Shown in pieces: positions 43,420-53,086 of a stretch of DNA of 64,000 nt. The position numbers and the translations under genes were made by a program. Position 1 is the first letter of the stretch. The number at the start of each line of letters is the position of its first letter. The notes beneath the pieces were generated by a model that worked only from the letters and a program-made list of their open reading frames with translations, did no database searches and was not told where the DNA came from. The stretch is from positions 568,327 through 632,326 of the forward strand of contig SCFE01000096.1 of assembly GCA_004352715.1 (NCBI GenBank), written 5' to 3'. This DNA comes from Hofstenia miamia (taxonomy: Eukaryota; Xenacoelomorpha; Acoela).

Positions 43420-43635
43420 TGATTGAGAAACCCTGAAATTGTATTTTTCAACTAAAGTGTCATGGTAGATAGAGTAAAATGCCTTTGATAGATCTAAATA
43501 TACAACTGCTGAAAACTCATCAATATTTATGTTACTTCTAACAAAGCAACATTAGTAAATATATTCTTACGAAAATCATGTTGATTTGGAAAATACAAAT
43601 TATGCTTATATAAATTTTCGTGAATTTGATTAAAA
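43420..43635 (-). pseudogene. Non-LTR RT fragment
   Basis: A minus-strand scrap of a LINE RT: QHDFRKNIFTNVALLEV in one frame, then VVYLDLSKAFYSIYHDTLVEK (written here in part as YLDLSKAFYSIYHD), the block with the first catalytic Asp. It corresponds to QFGFRKNFST...LDLSKAFDSINHS of family A but is too diverged to be the same family. At least one frameshift; ends undefined. Confidence 0.6.
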
Positions 43636-44998
43636 AGTGACAAAGAAAAATCTCTGAAGAATTTTATAAGAATTGCAAGTCAACTGGTGGTTATGCTTTA
43701 AAAGTATATAGCCTTGCAAAGATCCACAAAAAAAGAAATACCACTTGGTCCTATTGCCAATATCTGAATGTGAATTCAGTTTGTTTACATTACAGATTGG
43801 CAATATTTTGTTGTGAATCCGCAATGGCTAACAAATAAAGCGTTCATATGCGTGAAGTGTGATTACTATCACAAAAACATGATAGGAATATGAATTATTT
43901 TTAACAAATATTTGCAATTTACATTCAAGTTATTGCAAAAACGGGTTCTTCAAAAATTTCCTTAAGCAGGAAAGAATCTAAAAGGCCGAATATTTTATAT
44001 TGAGAACAGGAAACTCGGGGAAACCTCGAAAAGGGGGAGATCTCACGCTCAAAGCAGTATATTGTAACTATTCTTCTTCTAGACAAAAGATCAGTTTTAT
44101 CTAAGCGTCATAGAATTAATCACTACAAATGTTAAAGTGTGATTTATTAATCATTGCTATTATGTACATTGCTTCTATAAATTCTATTATAGTTATGCAA
44201 TGACGAATCTAGAATTATCGAAACAGAAAGTACCAATGCCGACAGGCAGCAAGAAAATTAAAAATCACATAACTTAGAATTCAATAATGCACTAAAATCT
44301 ACTATTTGTAATTCGAAAAAATTAATTAATTTCCTATTCTTTTTCCAAGCTCAGCAAGTTATCAAAAATCTAGAGATTAAAACCTTCATCTCAAGAAAAT
44401 TTCCCGAGAACCACTCATTGATTGACACCAGACAAGGTTCCCCACAGTAAAGTACACTACATTCGTATGAAATAAGAAAATTTATAACACATTTTATCAA
44501 GAAATATAGGATAAATGAAATTACTTCTTGTCGCATCATGAACTAAATATAAGTTTACACTTTTCAAAGGATGATTTGAGCTGGGGTTTACATATTTGTA
44601 GAAAAGTTTCAGATCAATTAATTCGCATCTCTTTCAAAGGATTTTCTCAAGCTAATTTCCCACAGAAGATAGCTCACGGGGAGTGAACTGGCAAAGTGAA
44701 TCTTTTACCAAGTATGATTTAGCTAAAATTTTTTGTGCAATCCATGAGTTATTGAATTCTACCAACATTAACCTGGGACGTGTGGTCTCTGGTTAATATT
44801 TTTCGAAACTACTAATATTGTTGATCATCTTGTTCTCATGACATTAAACTAGATGTGATAGTACATGACAGGACCGATTCCATCGCAAACTTTAATCGTG
44901 TTGTAGAATTACCTGATTTGTCCTCTGCCACTGTCTTTATTCAGCTTCATTTCGAAGTAGGTGGCTACGACTCGTGAAGAATTATTTAGAATTGGTTT
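43636..44998. other. Gene-free stretch with possible LINE debris
   Basis: No gene that I can support. A few minus-strand segments look faintly coding, but frames change every few codons and no RT block can be identified, so any LINE origin is a guess. Confidence 0.35.
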
Positions 44999-45290
44999 TT
45001 AAAGTGTATTTTGTAATTTATGCATTTCAATTTCAACATTTACAATAACATCTTGAAGTATTTTCATTTCATGTTTAATGCATGCCTCAATCTTATTATC
45101 TGCTTGAGAATATATGGCTTGCTTGGCATCAGGAAAGCAATTTTCGCATCGTCTAATCTTTGTTAGTTTCTCAAGTACCTCAGCAGGAATGCCGGTGCAT
45201 TCTCCATGAAACCAGGATCCACATCGTTCTCGCTGAATACATGTATTCCTTTATCGTGAACGATTGACAGCACTCATCCCATATAATATC
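44999..45290 (-). pseudogene. PHD-finger protein fragment, probably LINE ORF1
   Basis: A minus-strand frame ending at the TAA at 44999-45001 encodes the second half of a PHD zinc finger: RERCGSWFHGECTGIPAEVL then IRRCENCFPDAK, matching the C-x-x-W-(F/Y)-H-x-x-C ... C-x-x-C end of the domain. About 50 charged residues of helix follow (IKHEMKILQDVIVNVEIEMH). The first half of the finger appears in a different frame just upstream (WDECCQSFTIKEY), so there is a frameshift near 45240. PHD fingers followed by a coiled coil are known in ORF1 of some CR1-like LINEs, which fits the LINE debris around it. A host chromatin gene relic is the alternative. Confidence 0.55.
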
Positions 45291-45323
45291 TTTATATAGT
45301 GCTTTAAATTCACTTTTAAAGAA

Positions 45324-45548
45324 TTATGGTTGGCTAAATATGTCCAGTGAAGTATATTTGTGAAGGGAATTTGCATTGATCATCATACTTGATTGAATTA
45401 GACGATCTTTATAAGAACTACAATTGCGAATCCATTTCAGGCATCTACATTGCAAAGCTTCAAGCATTTGGAGGAGACCATATTTCAGATGCATATATAA
45501 GAGTGGACAAAATGTAGACGCGATATGGGAACCGTAAGGGCTATGCAC
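45324..45548 (-). pseudogene. Non-LTR RT C-terminal (thumb/connection) fragment
   Basis: A minus-strand frame with YGSHIASTFCPLLYMHL followed by MLEALQCRCLKWIRNCSS and YKDRLIQSSM. This is the typical post-palm region of LINE RTs (pattern: YGS..W.P......LE.VQRR..KWI......Y..RL). Palm and fingers are missing, and the sequence upstream (higher coordinates) is the unrelated GC-rich island, so the copy is a fragment. It is read on the same strand as the PHD fragment but lies 5' of it, so the two are not in the usual ORF1-ORF2 order and are probably from separate insertions. Confidence 0.6.
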
Positions 45549-46345
45549 AAATCGTTCTAGAGAGTACTTCTCGCGGTGGTTCCTGGATATTAATAACCAA
45601 CACTCAATGAGCGTGTCGTTTTACGGAGTCCAGCACCTACATCAGACGTTAAAACCAGGGTAATAGAAGATGCACCATTTGGACCTTGTACATATGGGGG
45701 ACGGTAACGGTGGAGAACCCTTTCTGTTCAATTTTGGGTAGACACACGGCGACACAGTGGCAACTGTTAGCAAGACTGTTACTGGTGCCAGTAATGAGTG
45801 CGTCTTATGGGTAGTCATACAAGGATACCTCTTAGTCTCTGGTTTATGAGATAGGCCTAGCCAGCGTTTGCTGTGCCTTCCTGCGAGGCAGCTTTGCTTT
45901 GTCACGGGTCGTTATGATCCTACATGTTTTTAATCCCCCGCGGAGCAACATTACCACTAGATGCTTTGCATTCAGTGGAGCATAACTCCCTCATCTTTAT
46001 AGCAGCCAGCAGGCGCTCTCAAAGTTACCTTGGTTGGCCAAAGCGGGAGAGGCACAACCCTCTCAACTGAAGTTCGACCTTCGGCTTCACTCTGCTGTTC
46101 AGACTCAACACAGGTCAGCCCTCTTTCACCAGTTTTCTCACGATCACGCCGGCCTTAGTGGCAAATTTAGGGGGTAAGGTCCGATCGAATCGTGGATTCA
46201 CCCACTCATCAATCTCTCGACTGCTTGAGTAACTCCGCCCACAGATGCGATATAATCTAAGTGTTGTGTTAACTGGAATAGAACAAGGATCAATGTAAAT
46301 TGAATAACGCTTAAAAGATACAACCATTCGGTTTCCCAAAATTTA
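45549..46345 (-). other. GC-rich island of unknown origin
   Basis: About 800 bases that stand out by a visibly higher GC content and CpG-containing words from the AT-rich surroundings. A 74-codon frame on minus (46339-46115) has WVNPRFDRTLPPKFATKAG; an 87-codon frame (45905-45642) follows downstream. I recognise neither. The stretch looks like an inserted piece, perhaps a 3' UTR or structured RNA region of a retrotransposon, because it is flanked by RT debris. It has no tRNA-like, 5S-like or rRNA-like signature that I can identify. Confidence 0.4.
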
Positions 46346-48198
46346 AATTTTGATAATATAATAAACAGTGATTAAATTCCATACATAGCCAACATTATCA
46401 AAGGATATTACGAATAACTTTTGTTTTCTCTTAACAGTTGAAATACATTAATGTAGAGATGAATATGAACTACCTCGCAAATAATAGAATAAGATGTACA
46501 ACTCAAGAAAAATTTGTTTATATATTTAAAATTGTCTGCAATAGGTACACATTGAAATGCTTCAAATTCAAAATCACTGTAGAAGCATTGTAATTACTGT
46601 TATTGGCCTGTGAAATACAAAATTTAATTTTAGCTTCATTAAGCCCCTAGAAGCGCAACCTGGGTTCAAGTGACCCATCACTAATATCTATGCACTTGCT
46701 GAAATGGCAAATCAACTAAGATCATTGGAATTTAGAATATTGGATGTTATGTATATTTTTCTACATTACAGCACAAAAAATATTTTTTAAAAGTCATGAG
46801 CGCCATTCGACTGATGTTGCACATTCTTTATTAATTTAAGTATTACTTTAATCTGCAAAACGAGAGACTTATGCTTGTCCACGGATCAATTTTTTTGGAT
46901 CCAGATCCATGACATTTTTATAGATTGATCCATTGGATTCCCACTGATCCAGGAATTATTAAAAGACAACTAGCAAGTCATCAAAGAAAAAACAATTGTA
47001 CTTTAACAGCGACATAAGCAAAATCAAAATTAAAACAAAATGAATATGGCTCGGCAGCATACCGTACTAACTGTGATATTTTCCTATACCTCGGTATTTG
47101 ATAAAACTAAAAACTACAATAATATCATCTGTAGCGATTTCTAATACGATATCAGCTAATCCCTAAAGATGTGTTGAATTGATAACTTGAGCGATTTACA
47201 GGACATTTTCATATGAAAAGATAATTTTGAAGGTATTACTATCATTACTAACATCTGCTGAATTAAGTTCTACAATTGCCTATAATTACCCTGGCAAACA
47301 CTGCTACTTAGTTAAAATCTTGAATGAACGAGATCATGGATCGCATTTTCATATCCAGGAACAGGTCTGAGACATATGCAAATAAAATGTTCTTCCAAGG
47401 TTTTATCGTATTAATTTATGTGATATGTAAACAGCTATTTGCTGAAATTTGTAGATATAAATAGGCAATTCAAACATGTTACTTTAAAAGAAAATCAGTC
47501 AGTATTGGAATCCCGCTTATATTCACTAGGCTTGTACCAAAGAAATTTTCTTGATGCCGAGCAGAGAGAATAATGCGATATACAGCTGTCGTTGGCGTCA
47601 TCAAAACAACTGCAGCCGTCGACGGCATTGCATACAGCTTTCCGGGATCATTCCTGGTCACAAGTTCAAATTTTCAAGCAACTGCAACTAGTGCTTATAG
47701 TTTGCGTAACCTGAAACTGCTTGGGTTAAGATTCAGTCAATGCCTTTCAAATTAAGATTCAACATAAATGTCATATTGTTAATCACTACTATGAGCCATA
47801 CCTAACTTATTTTGCAGAGTATTTACTAAAGTCAAATAATTAAACTCAATCCTCTAAATAAATTTAAAAATACTACTACATATACCAATGAAGTGTTCAT
47901 TTTTCGTAAAAATTCGATATTGCTGTCAGTTTGAAATTATATGTATACGCAAATAAGTCTTATTTATTAAAATACTTTAAAGTTTATAAATTACATTCCA
48001 TTGTACAAATGATATTACAAAATAGTAGCTAACATGGTTGTACAAAACTTATCGCGACTAAACTTCTAAAATCAGCTAATTAAAATTCAAACATTACTAA
48101 AATTAAATTGAAAATAGACCATTGAAAAATCTGCACGAAACATCGCAAATGCAAATCAAAACTGGGAATAAATGTGGACCGGAGGATCATGCGTTCAA
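46346..48198. other. Gene-free stretch, with the 3' UTR of the HIP1-like gene
   Basis: Mostly AT-rich with no supported gene. A weak match to the family A RT (GTGAAATACAAAATTTAATTT near 46602, the antisense of the EFCILQ block) suggests a tiny relic at 46565-46640. The 48198-47950 end should be the 3' UTR of the HIP1-like exon, with AATAAA in minus sense at 47963-47968. Confidence 0.4.
47963..47968 (-). terminator. Candidate polyadenylation signal
   Basis: AATAAA on the minus strand, about 230 bases downstream of the stop codon of the HIP1-like exon. In AT-rich DNA this hexamer is common, so the call depends on its position. Confidence 0.35.
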
Positions 48199-48309
48199 TT
48201 ACGCTTCATTTTGCTCTTCCTCGTCTGCTAATTGGTAGTGTCTTCTGCGTAAATTGCCAAGACGTTGTCTTTCCTTAACTAACGCTGATTCCATTTCGAT
48301 TACCTTTAT
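48199..48309 (-). CDS. HIP1/Sla2-family protein, last exon
   Basis: HIP1/HIP1R/Sla2 proteins link clathrin-coated membrane to actin; their C-terminus is an actin-tethering (I/LWEQ, THATCH) domain ending in a latch helix. A 111-base exon opens after a splice acceptor (TTTGTTTAG) at 48310 and ends with TAA at 48199-48201. It encodes IKVIEMESALVKERQRLGNL followed by RRRHYQLADEEEQNEA. The VIEMES...ERQRLG.LRR.HYQLA pattern is the signature of the family C-terminus. Earlier exons were not found in the readable sequence on the 5' side (higher coordinates), which is filled with repeats and a 1 kb gap. It could also be an isolated exon duplicate. Talin has a related ending but lacks HYQLA. Confidence 0.7.
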   Translation of the reverse strand: MKVIEMESALVKERQRLGNLRRRHYQLADEEEQNEA

Positions 48310-48848
48310 CTAAACAAACATCGGCAATATTATATTGCACACAAAAGCTTCAAACTTAATCACACAACAATATTCCTTGAAAAGCTTAGAGCTATAAAAT
48401 GTATAGGAGGAAATAATTTTTCAACCCTAAAAATTATAAAATATATGCAGGAATAGATTTTTGTATTACAAACATTTAACCCTCTCCAGCATTTTCATGA
48501 TAAATTGTAAACATTGAATATGCTTCTTGCAATTGAAACGGATACATACAGTCAATTTACTTGACATTTGGTACCAATGTCTAATTTGACTATTTATGTG
48601 GCTTTGCCACGTATATAACAATTATATTGCTCTTAGCATCTCAGAGATTAAAAATATCCTCAAAGGCATTTACACTGACAAAATGTCAACAATTATATCA
48701 TAGATAACATTTTATTGGCAATTGATAGCAATTTAACAATAGTGTCTGGTATATTATTTTCTAATTATTCTTAGATTTCCTATGAACAAGGAAAGACATT
48801 ATAGATTCCTTTGAATAAGAATATGAACTCCACATTACTAGGTAAATA
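48310..48848. other. Probable intron sequence
   Basis: AT-rich, no coding frame. It lies directly upstream of the HIP1-like last exon and so is probably the start of a long last intron. Confidence 0.45.
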
Positions 48849-50170
48849 ATGTAGAATCATCACCCAAGCCAAAGATGTGCATTAATTCAGTACTATTTAG
48901 AGATAGTGAACTACAGTTGCTTTCAAGCGGGGTAATGTCTAACTTTCGTTGTCTCATGTACACTGTATCTTTTATCTATACCAAACTATATTTAGCATCC
49001 ATGTAATATAAGAGTAACAGGTAACAGCCATTGTTTAGGTAACTGTATGAGAGAGACTCCAGTTAATAATGGGCCCACTGCCCGAAGCGGTCTCTGATCA
49101 CCAGGAAGCTATCCGCCAAGCTGTAGTAGAGTGAGGTTCCATCGATCAACTCAGCTCATTCTCAAAAGACTATATTTATTATGTGTACCCTAACTAGGTG
49201 ATAATAAAGAAAGGACACTATTCGACTTAATATCTCATTCTCATTAATGTGTAACTTAAACAATATAATTACGCAACCGTTCAGTGACACTAACTGCTGA
49301 TACTAAAAACTAATTACTAAATAACGCAGCAGCTCCCTCCCTACCTTACATATAAGATATAAATAAAATCACTTAGTACTGATACTAGCTGCAACGAAAT
49401 AAAAAAGAGTTAAAACTATCTACAAGTAAGAGCACCTTCCTAACCTACGGTAAAAACTAGATATAAAATAACATTAATATATATAAGGTCATTTTCGTTC
49501 TCGTTATGGGTCTACTACCATTAGTAATTAGGATCTAAAATAAGATAGTTAATCACTAACACTCCTAAAGTTGGCGATCTCCCCTTATTGCGAATTTGTT
49601 ACTACATGTAGTTCCGCAAGCAATCGATGGCCAGCTAGGCAATAAGTAAAAACCCTTATACCTATATACATAACTTATATGTATTGCTTCGATCAAGGCA
49701 ACAACTATTCTAACCCCTCGCAACAGCCTGTTGATCGTTACAAACATGAAATGCCTAGCTGCGCATTTTAATAAATAATCAAACCGATAACAAAAGATAA
49801 GTGAGTAATAAGGAGTTTATTCTCCATCAACATTTCTTTTTGCATTTCACATATTTATAGCAAAGTGTTATAAACATATTTATCATTAAACAAATGCCTG
49901 TCACCGCTTTGTGTTGCCAACGTAGAAAAAGTTCTGCGTTATTATGGCGGTATCAAAATCGACGTGAAGCTGTATTGTCCACATGTGATTTGTCAAAAAG
50001 TTAAGGTGGCAAATAATTTTTTTACAAAATTGATTACTAATTCAAATCATATGACTTAGTTTTGTGTTAATTCAACAAAATATATAGAATTACTGAAATC
50101 AATTAATATGTGATTCGATCTTAGTTTCTTTTCCGTAGTTTTGTGTCTTTGTTGGATTATGCTACATTAA
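48849..50170. repeat. Dispersed repeat, copy 1, with an identical core
   Basis: Homologous in the same orientation to 56129-57075. The 5' part (48849-48941) and the 3' part (49848 to about 50170) differ from the other copy at several percent of sites, but 49304-49847 (544 bases) is identical to 56222-56765 as far as I can compare. Copy 1 has an extra ~360 bases (48942-49303) that copy 2 lacks; that insert contains AATAAAG and starts near a TGTAATATAAGAG word. No protein domain is evident; the 60-codon frame in the core (49747-49565) also occurs in copy 2 but has no other support. Confidence 0.75.
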
Positions 50171-50749
50171 GGCTAAATTCACACTTAAGAGATATAATAC
50201 ATGATAAAAAATTTTTACAAAAATATTGGACATCAAAGGTTTACAGCTAAAATATTCACTAAATATCGAGTAATAAAATTTCTGTAGCATTTTATCCAAT
50301 TGCAAATCATATTTTCTTCGAGAGCTGTATGACTTCAGCTATATTTTGATGATTTTTTCATTTTTTCGCTTTGAGCTATTAGAAGTAAGTAACAATAAAA
50401 TTTTAAAATTTGAGCTCCAAGTAATAAAGGTAAATTGTTCAATTGCATTCTTTGCAAGTATCTTTATAAAATATTCTAGTATATATATATATATATTCAT
50501 ATCTCCCGCTTAATGTTTTTTAAAAAACTTAGCATAATGGCGTTTCCAATCGTAGATCCTTGAAGTTTTGCAGAGTAGTGGCTCTTTATTTTATCTACCT
50601 CCATGTTAAATATAAGTTCGAGCGAATGCTGTGGGAGCAATGGCAAAAAATTAAATTTTTTATTTAAGAAAAACGTGTGATTCCCTCTAAATGCATTATA
50701 AATTTGTTGCATTTTCCATATCAAAAAGCGGAATATATATATATATATC
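50171..50749. other. Gene-free stretch
   Basis: AT-rich; a short (AT)n array at 50480-50496 and another at 50733-50748, which is the target of the Tc1-like insertion. Confidence 0.5.
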
Positions 50750-51302
50750 CAGCCTTGTGCATAATAGTTCGGACTATAGTTTTTCACATTAGCGTTATTT
50801 TCTTCGTTGTTACTTGTACTTTGAAAGTGCTTAATATCAGAATATGCGTGTTAGCATTTAGGTCCAAACTTAACATTTCTGACAATTTCTGAGCACTTAC
50901 ATCATTATTCACCGCAAAATGCGTGGTAAAACTAATTGGTTCCAAACACGAAAAATTATAGCTTCAAAATTCCTGGAAAAAATTCTACAGAAAATCATTT
51001 GCGAATTTGTTGAATTATCAAAGCAAAAATAAGTCTTCAATTATTTCACATTATAAAAGAACCGGTGAAATTGTGACATTAACAAAACCAGTGCATCCTT
51101 CTAAACCAACGGGCCATTCCCAAGCTTATTAATTCTGTTTTTCAGAGTTTGGCCGCATTTGACCGCATTTGACGAAGAAGTAGATTTGAAAGATGGATAC
51201 TTTGTGCATGAATCCACAGTTCAGCGAATTTAAAACAAATATGGGCTACATGGTCGTTAAAATTGTAATTATTTAGTTGTACGAACTATTATGCACAAGG
51301 CT
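50750..51302 (+). mobile_element. Tc1/mariner-like transposon, internally deleted
   Basis: About 553 bases bounded by inverted repeats: left CAGCCTTGTGCATAATAGTT, right the reverse complement of AGCCTTGTGCATAATAGTT. It sits inside a (TA)n array, matching the TA target preference of the superfamily. The interior holds only the N-terminal, DNA-binding half of a transposase (about 50919-51260). A complete element of this kind would be roughly 1.2-1.7 kb, so the catalytic half has been deleted. Confidence 0.75.
50919..51260 (+). pseudogene. Tc1-like transposase, N-terminal half, broken
   Basis: Reads from ATG at 50919 (MRGKTNWFQTRKIIASKFLE) with later blocks in other frames: IISHYKRTGEIVTLTKPVHP (the HTH turn plus the GRP-hook-like linker, with GRP lost) and HESTVQRI, stop, NKYGLHGR. 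The last matches the S-T-V-x-R-x-L-x-x-x-G-L-H-G-R motif that ends the DNA-binding region of Tc1 transposases. At least two frameshifts and one in-frame stop; the DDE catalytic domain is absent. Confidence 0.65.
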
Positions 51303-51324
51303 ATATATATATATATATATATAT

Positions 51325-51809
51325 GTCATTTTGGATTGTAGATAACAAATATATATTTACCTCGTAACATTTTTAGTTTCAAATTTTCAAAGAAATTAGT
51401 GAATTGTGTATATATTTGATACGCTAATTTTAATGCATAAGCTTAACCAAGGGATATGGTTGTGATTTTCCCCAATTGGTGGTCTAGACCCCGGACTCCT
51501 TTAAATACTCACCCGCTGGAAGCAGTTTGAACTGACTCAACTTTATAAAAGTGTTTATAAATTCTTTACAGCATTCGGTAGGTGTCAGTCGGGAAAATTG
51601 AGAAAAGTTAAGCTGGGTGAAAAATAATAATTTTAGCCTGAAATTTATTGAAACTGCAATAAATATTAAACCCTATGTCTACTAGAGTTACCTCTATGTA
51701 ACAAAGCATTTGGCCACATTTAAACTAAGCCTGTTAAGAAATATTGAAAGCCTTTTGCATGGACACATCTATGGGGTTGGGCTCACTCATGCAATAATGA
51801 AGATTTGTG
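51325..51809. other. Gene-free stretch
   Basis: Begins with the end of the (TA)n array; AT-rich, no supported gene. Confidence 0.45.
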
Positions 51810-52200
51810 CTAAAACTTATTTTTGTGCCTGAGGTACATGCAATGAAAAATCCGATGTTTGTAAAAATATTTAAATTGCTTCCGTATATGGTTTTCAGGT
51901 AATGAGGCGGTCTAATGCCTATGGTCACAACGACTACTCTGAAATATGTTGCTTTCTGAAGATGAACTGTTTGAGTTCCGTCCAAACGCGGCGTGCGAAA
52001 GTCAGGGATTGGTGCAGCTGGATGGGACAGAGCAAAATCGCAAATTTAAGTAAAAAAATAATGGAAAATTTTCTATTTTGTGGTGTTTCCAGATTTCAAA
52101 TATCTTCATTAGGTGGTCAGTTATAAACGTATAAAGATAATCTGGGGAACCATCATAGATATTAAATAAACCGCAGTAGAATTAGCTTTAAGTAATATAG
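51810..52200. repeat. Dispersed repeat of unknown type, copy 2
   Basis: Diverged relative of 20380-20700 in the same orientation (see there). Open frames in this copy do not match those of copy 1, which argues against a shared protein. Confidence 0.45.
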
Positions 52201-52493
52201 TGTTTTCACACTTTTATTGAAATTAAATAAAACTATATGAAATTTTGCCTACGGGCGTTTTGATTATTAATGAAATCCTATTAAAATAAATTCCCTATTA
52301 ATGGAAAACTAGTATATGGGCAAGTTCACGTTGGGTTGAATTAATCAATTATATCCAAAGAGTTGATCGGGTATATTATTAGTGATCCACTCAGTCCTGG
52401 TTAAACTGCAATAGTAAGCTAACTTACGTATTATTTGCTAAATTTATCACATGTATATTTTTTGTCACATCAATGCTTGAAGAATATTTACAG

Positions 52494-53086
52494 TATTATT
52501 GTCCTTGTCAAATGGAATCGGACACGCAAAACTGAACCGTCAATCGAAACCGAATATTTCTTTTATAGTTTTTGTATGAGTTTTTTTTAACCATTGTCAG
52601 ATTGGTCAATTTAAGGCTCCGCGCTATCTTTGGATTTTATCAGTTGACAATAATGGACGAGATACCGTTTGTCAAACATGAGCTCTCCCCTGCTGAATTC
52701 TAATTGTGCGAGTCCATCAGTATTTCATTAAAGAAAAGCATGAAGGAAGGGCAGGATCTCACAGACCAGTACGGAAGCGTGTAGCTGAAGCGCTAGGCTT
52801 CTCAACAAATACTGTTGCTAGGACTATTGCTCAGTGGAACAAGAATAAGGATCCATCATTTTCAGATGAACCGGTCGTCAGAGGGAAACCCCCTGTATGC
52901 TACTCTGCTACTCTAACTACCTTTCTACGCCAAACTTTAAAGGCATTATTCGAAATATTCAATGCTTATCGCTTCTAAATTAAATGTAGTTTCTAAAATA
53001 TATGGATGGTTCAGCAAATTCGAAATTTTCTACTTTTGACAATTGTTTAACCGGTGTCAAATCCCAAATGGCGAGGACAATAATTA
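52494..53086 (+). mobile_element. mariner-like transposon, internally deleted
   Basis: About 590 bases with candidate diverged inverted ends: TATTATTGTCC at 52494-52504 and its reverse complement (GGACAATAAT) at 53075-53084, with weaker similarity extending further inside. The interior encodes only the N-terminal part of a transposase. The ends are less convincing than those of the Tc1-like element. Confidence 0.5.
52654..52978 (+). pseudogene. mariner/IS630-type transposase, N-terminal part
   Basis: Starts at the ATG at 52654 (MDEIPFVKHELSPAEF, then stop). A second frame from about 52700 continues IVRVHQYFIKEKHEG, RKRVAEALGFSTNTVARTIA and SDEPVVRGKPPV, ending at 52976-52978. This is a homeodomain-like helix-turn-helix region followed by a GRP-hook-like linker (V-R-G-K-P), as in the DNA-binding part of mariner/IS630-type transposases. 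The two frames are out of register by one base. The DDE domain is missing, replaced by 20 unrelated codons. Not the same family as the Tc1-like element 1.4 kb upstream. Confidence 0.6.

Noticed and set aside
45549-46345. rRNA, 5S or tRNA gene in the GC-rich island
   Set aside because: No conserved rRNA blocks, no cloverleaf, no A/B box pair could be identified by reading both strands.
46860-46960. Cluster of GATCC words as a regulatory array
   Set aside because: Spacing is irregular and the words occur in a short low-complexity patch; no element border nearby.
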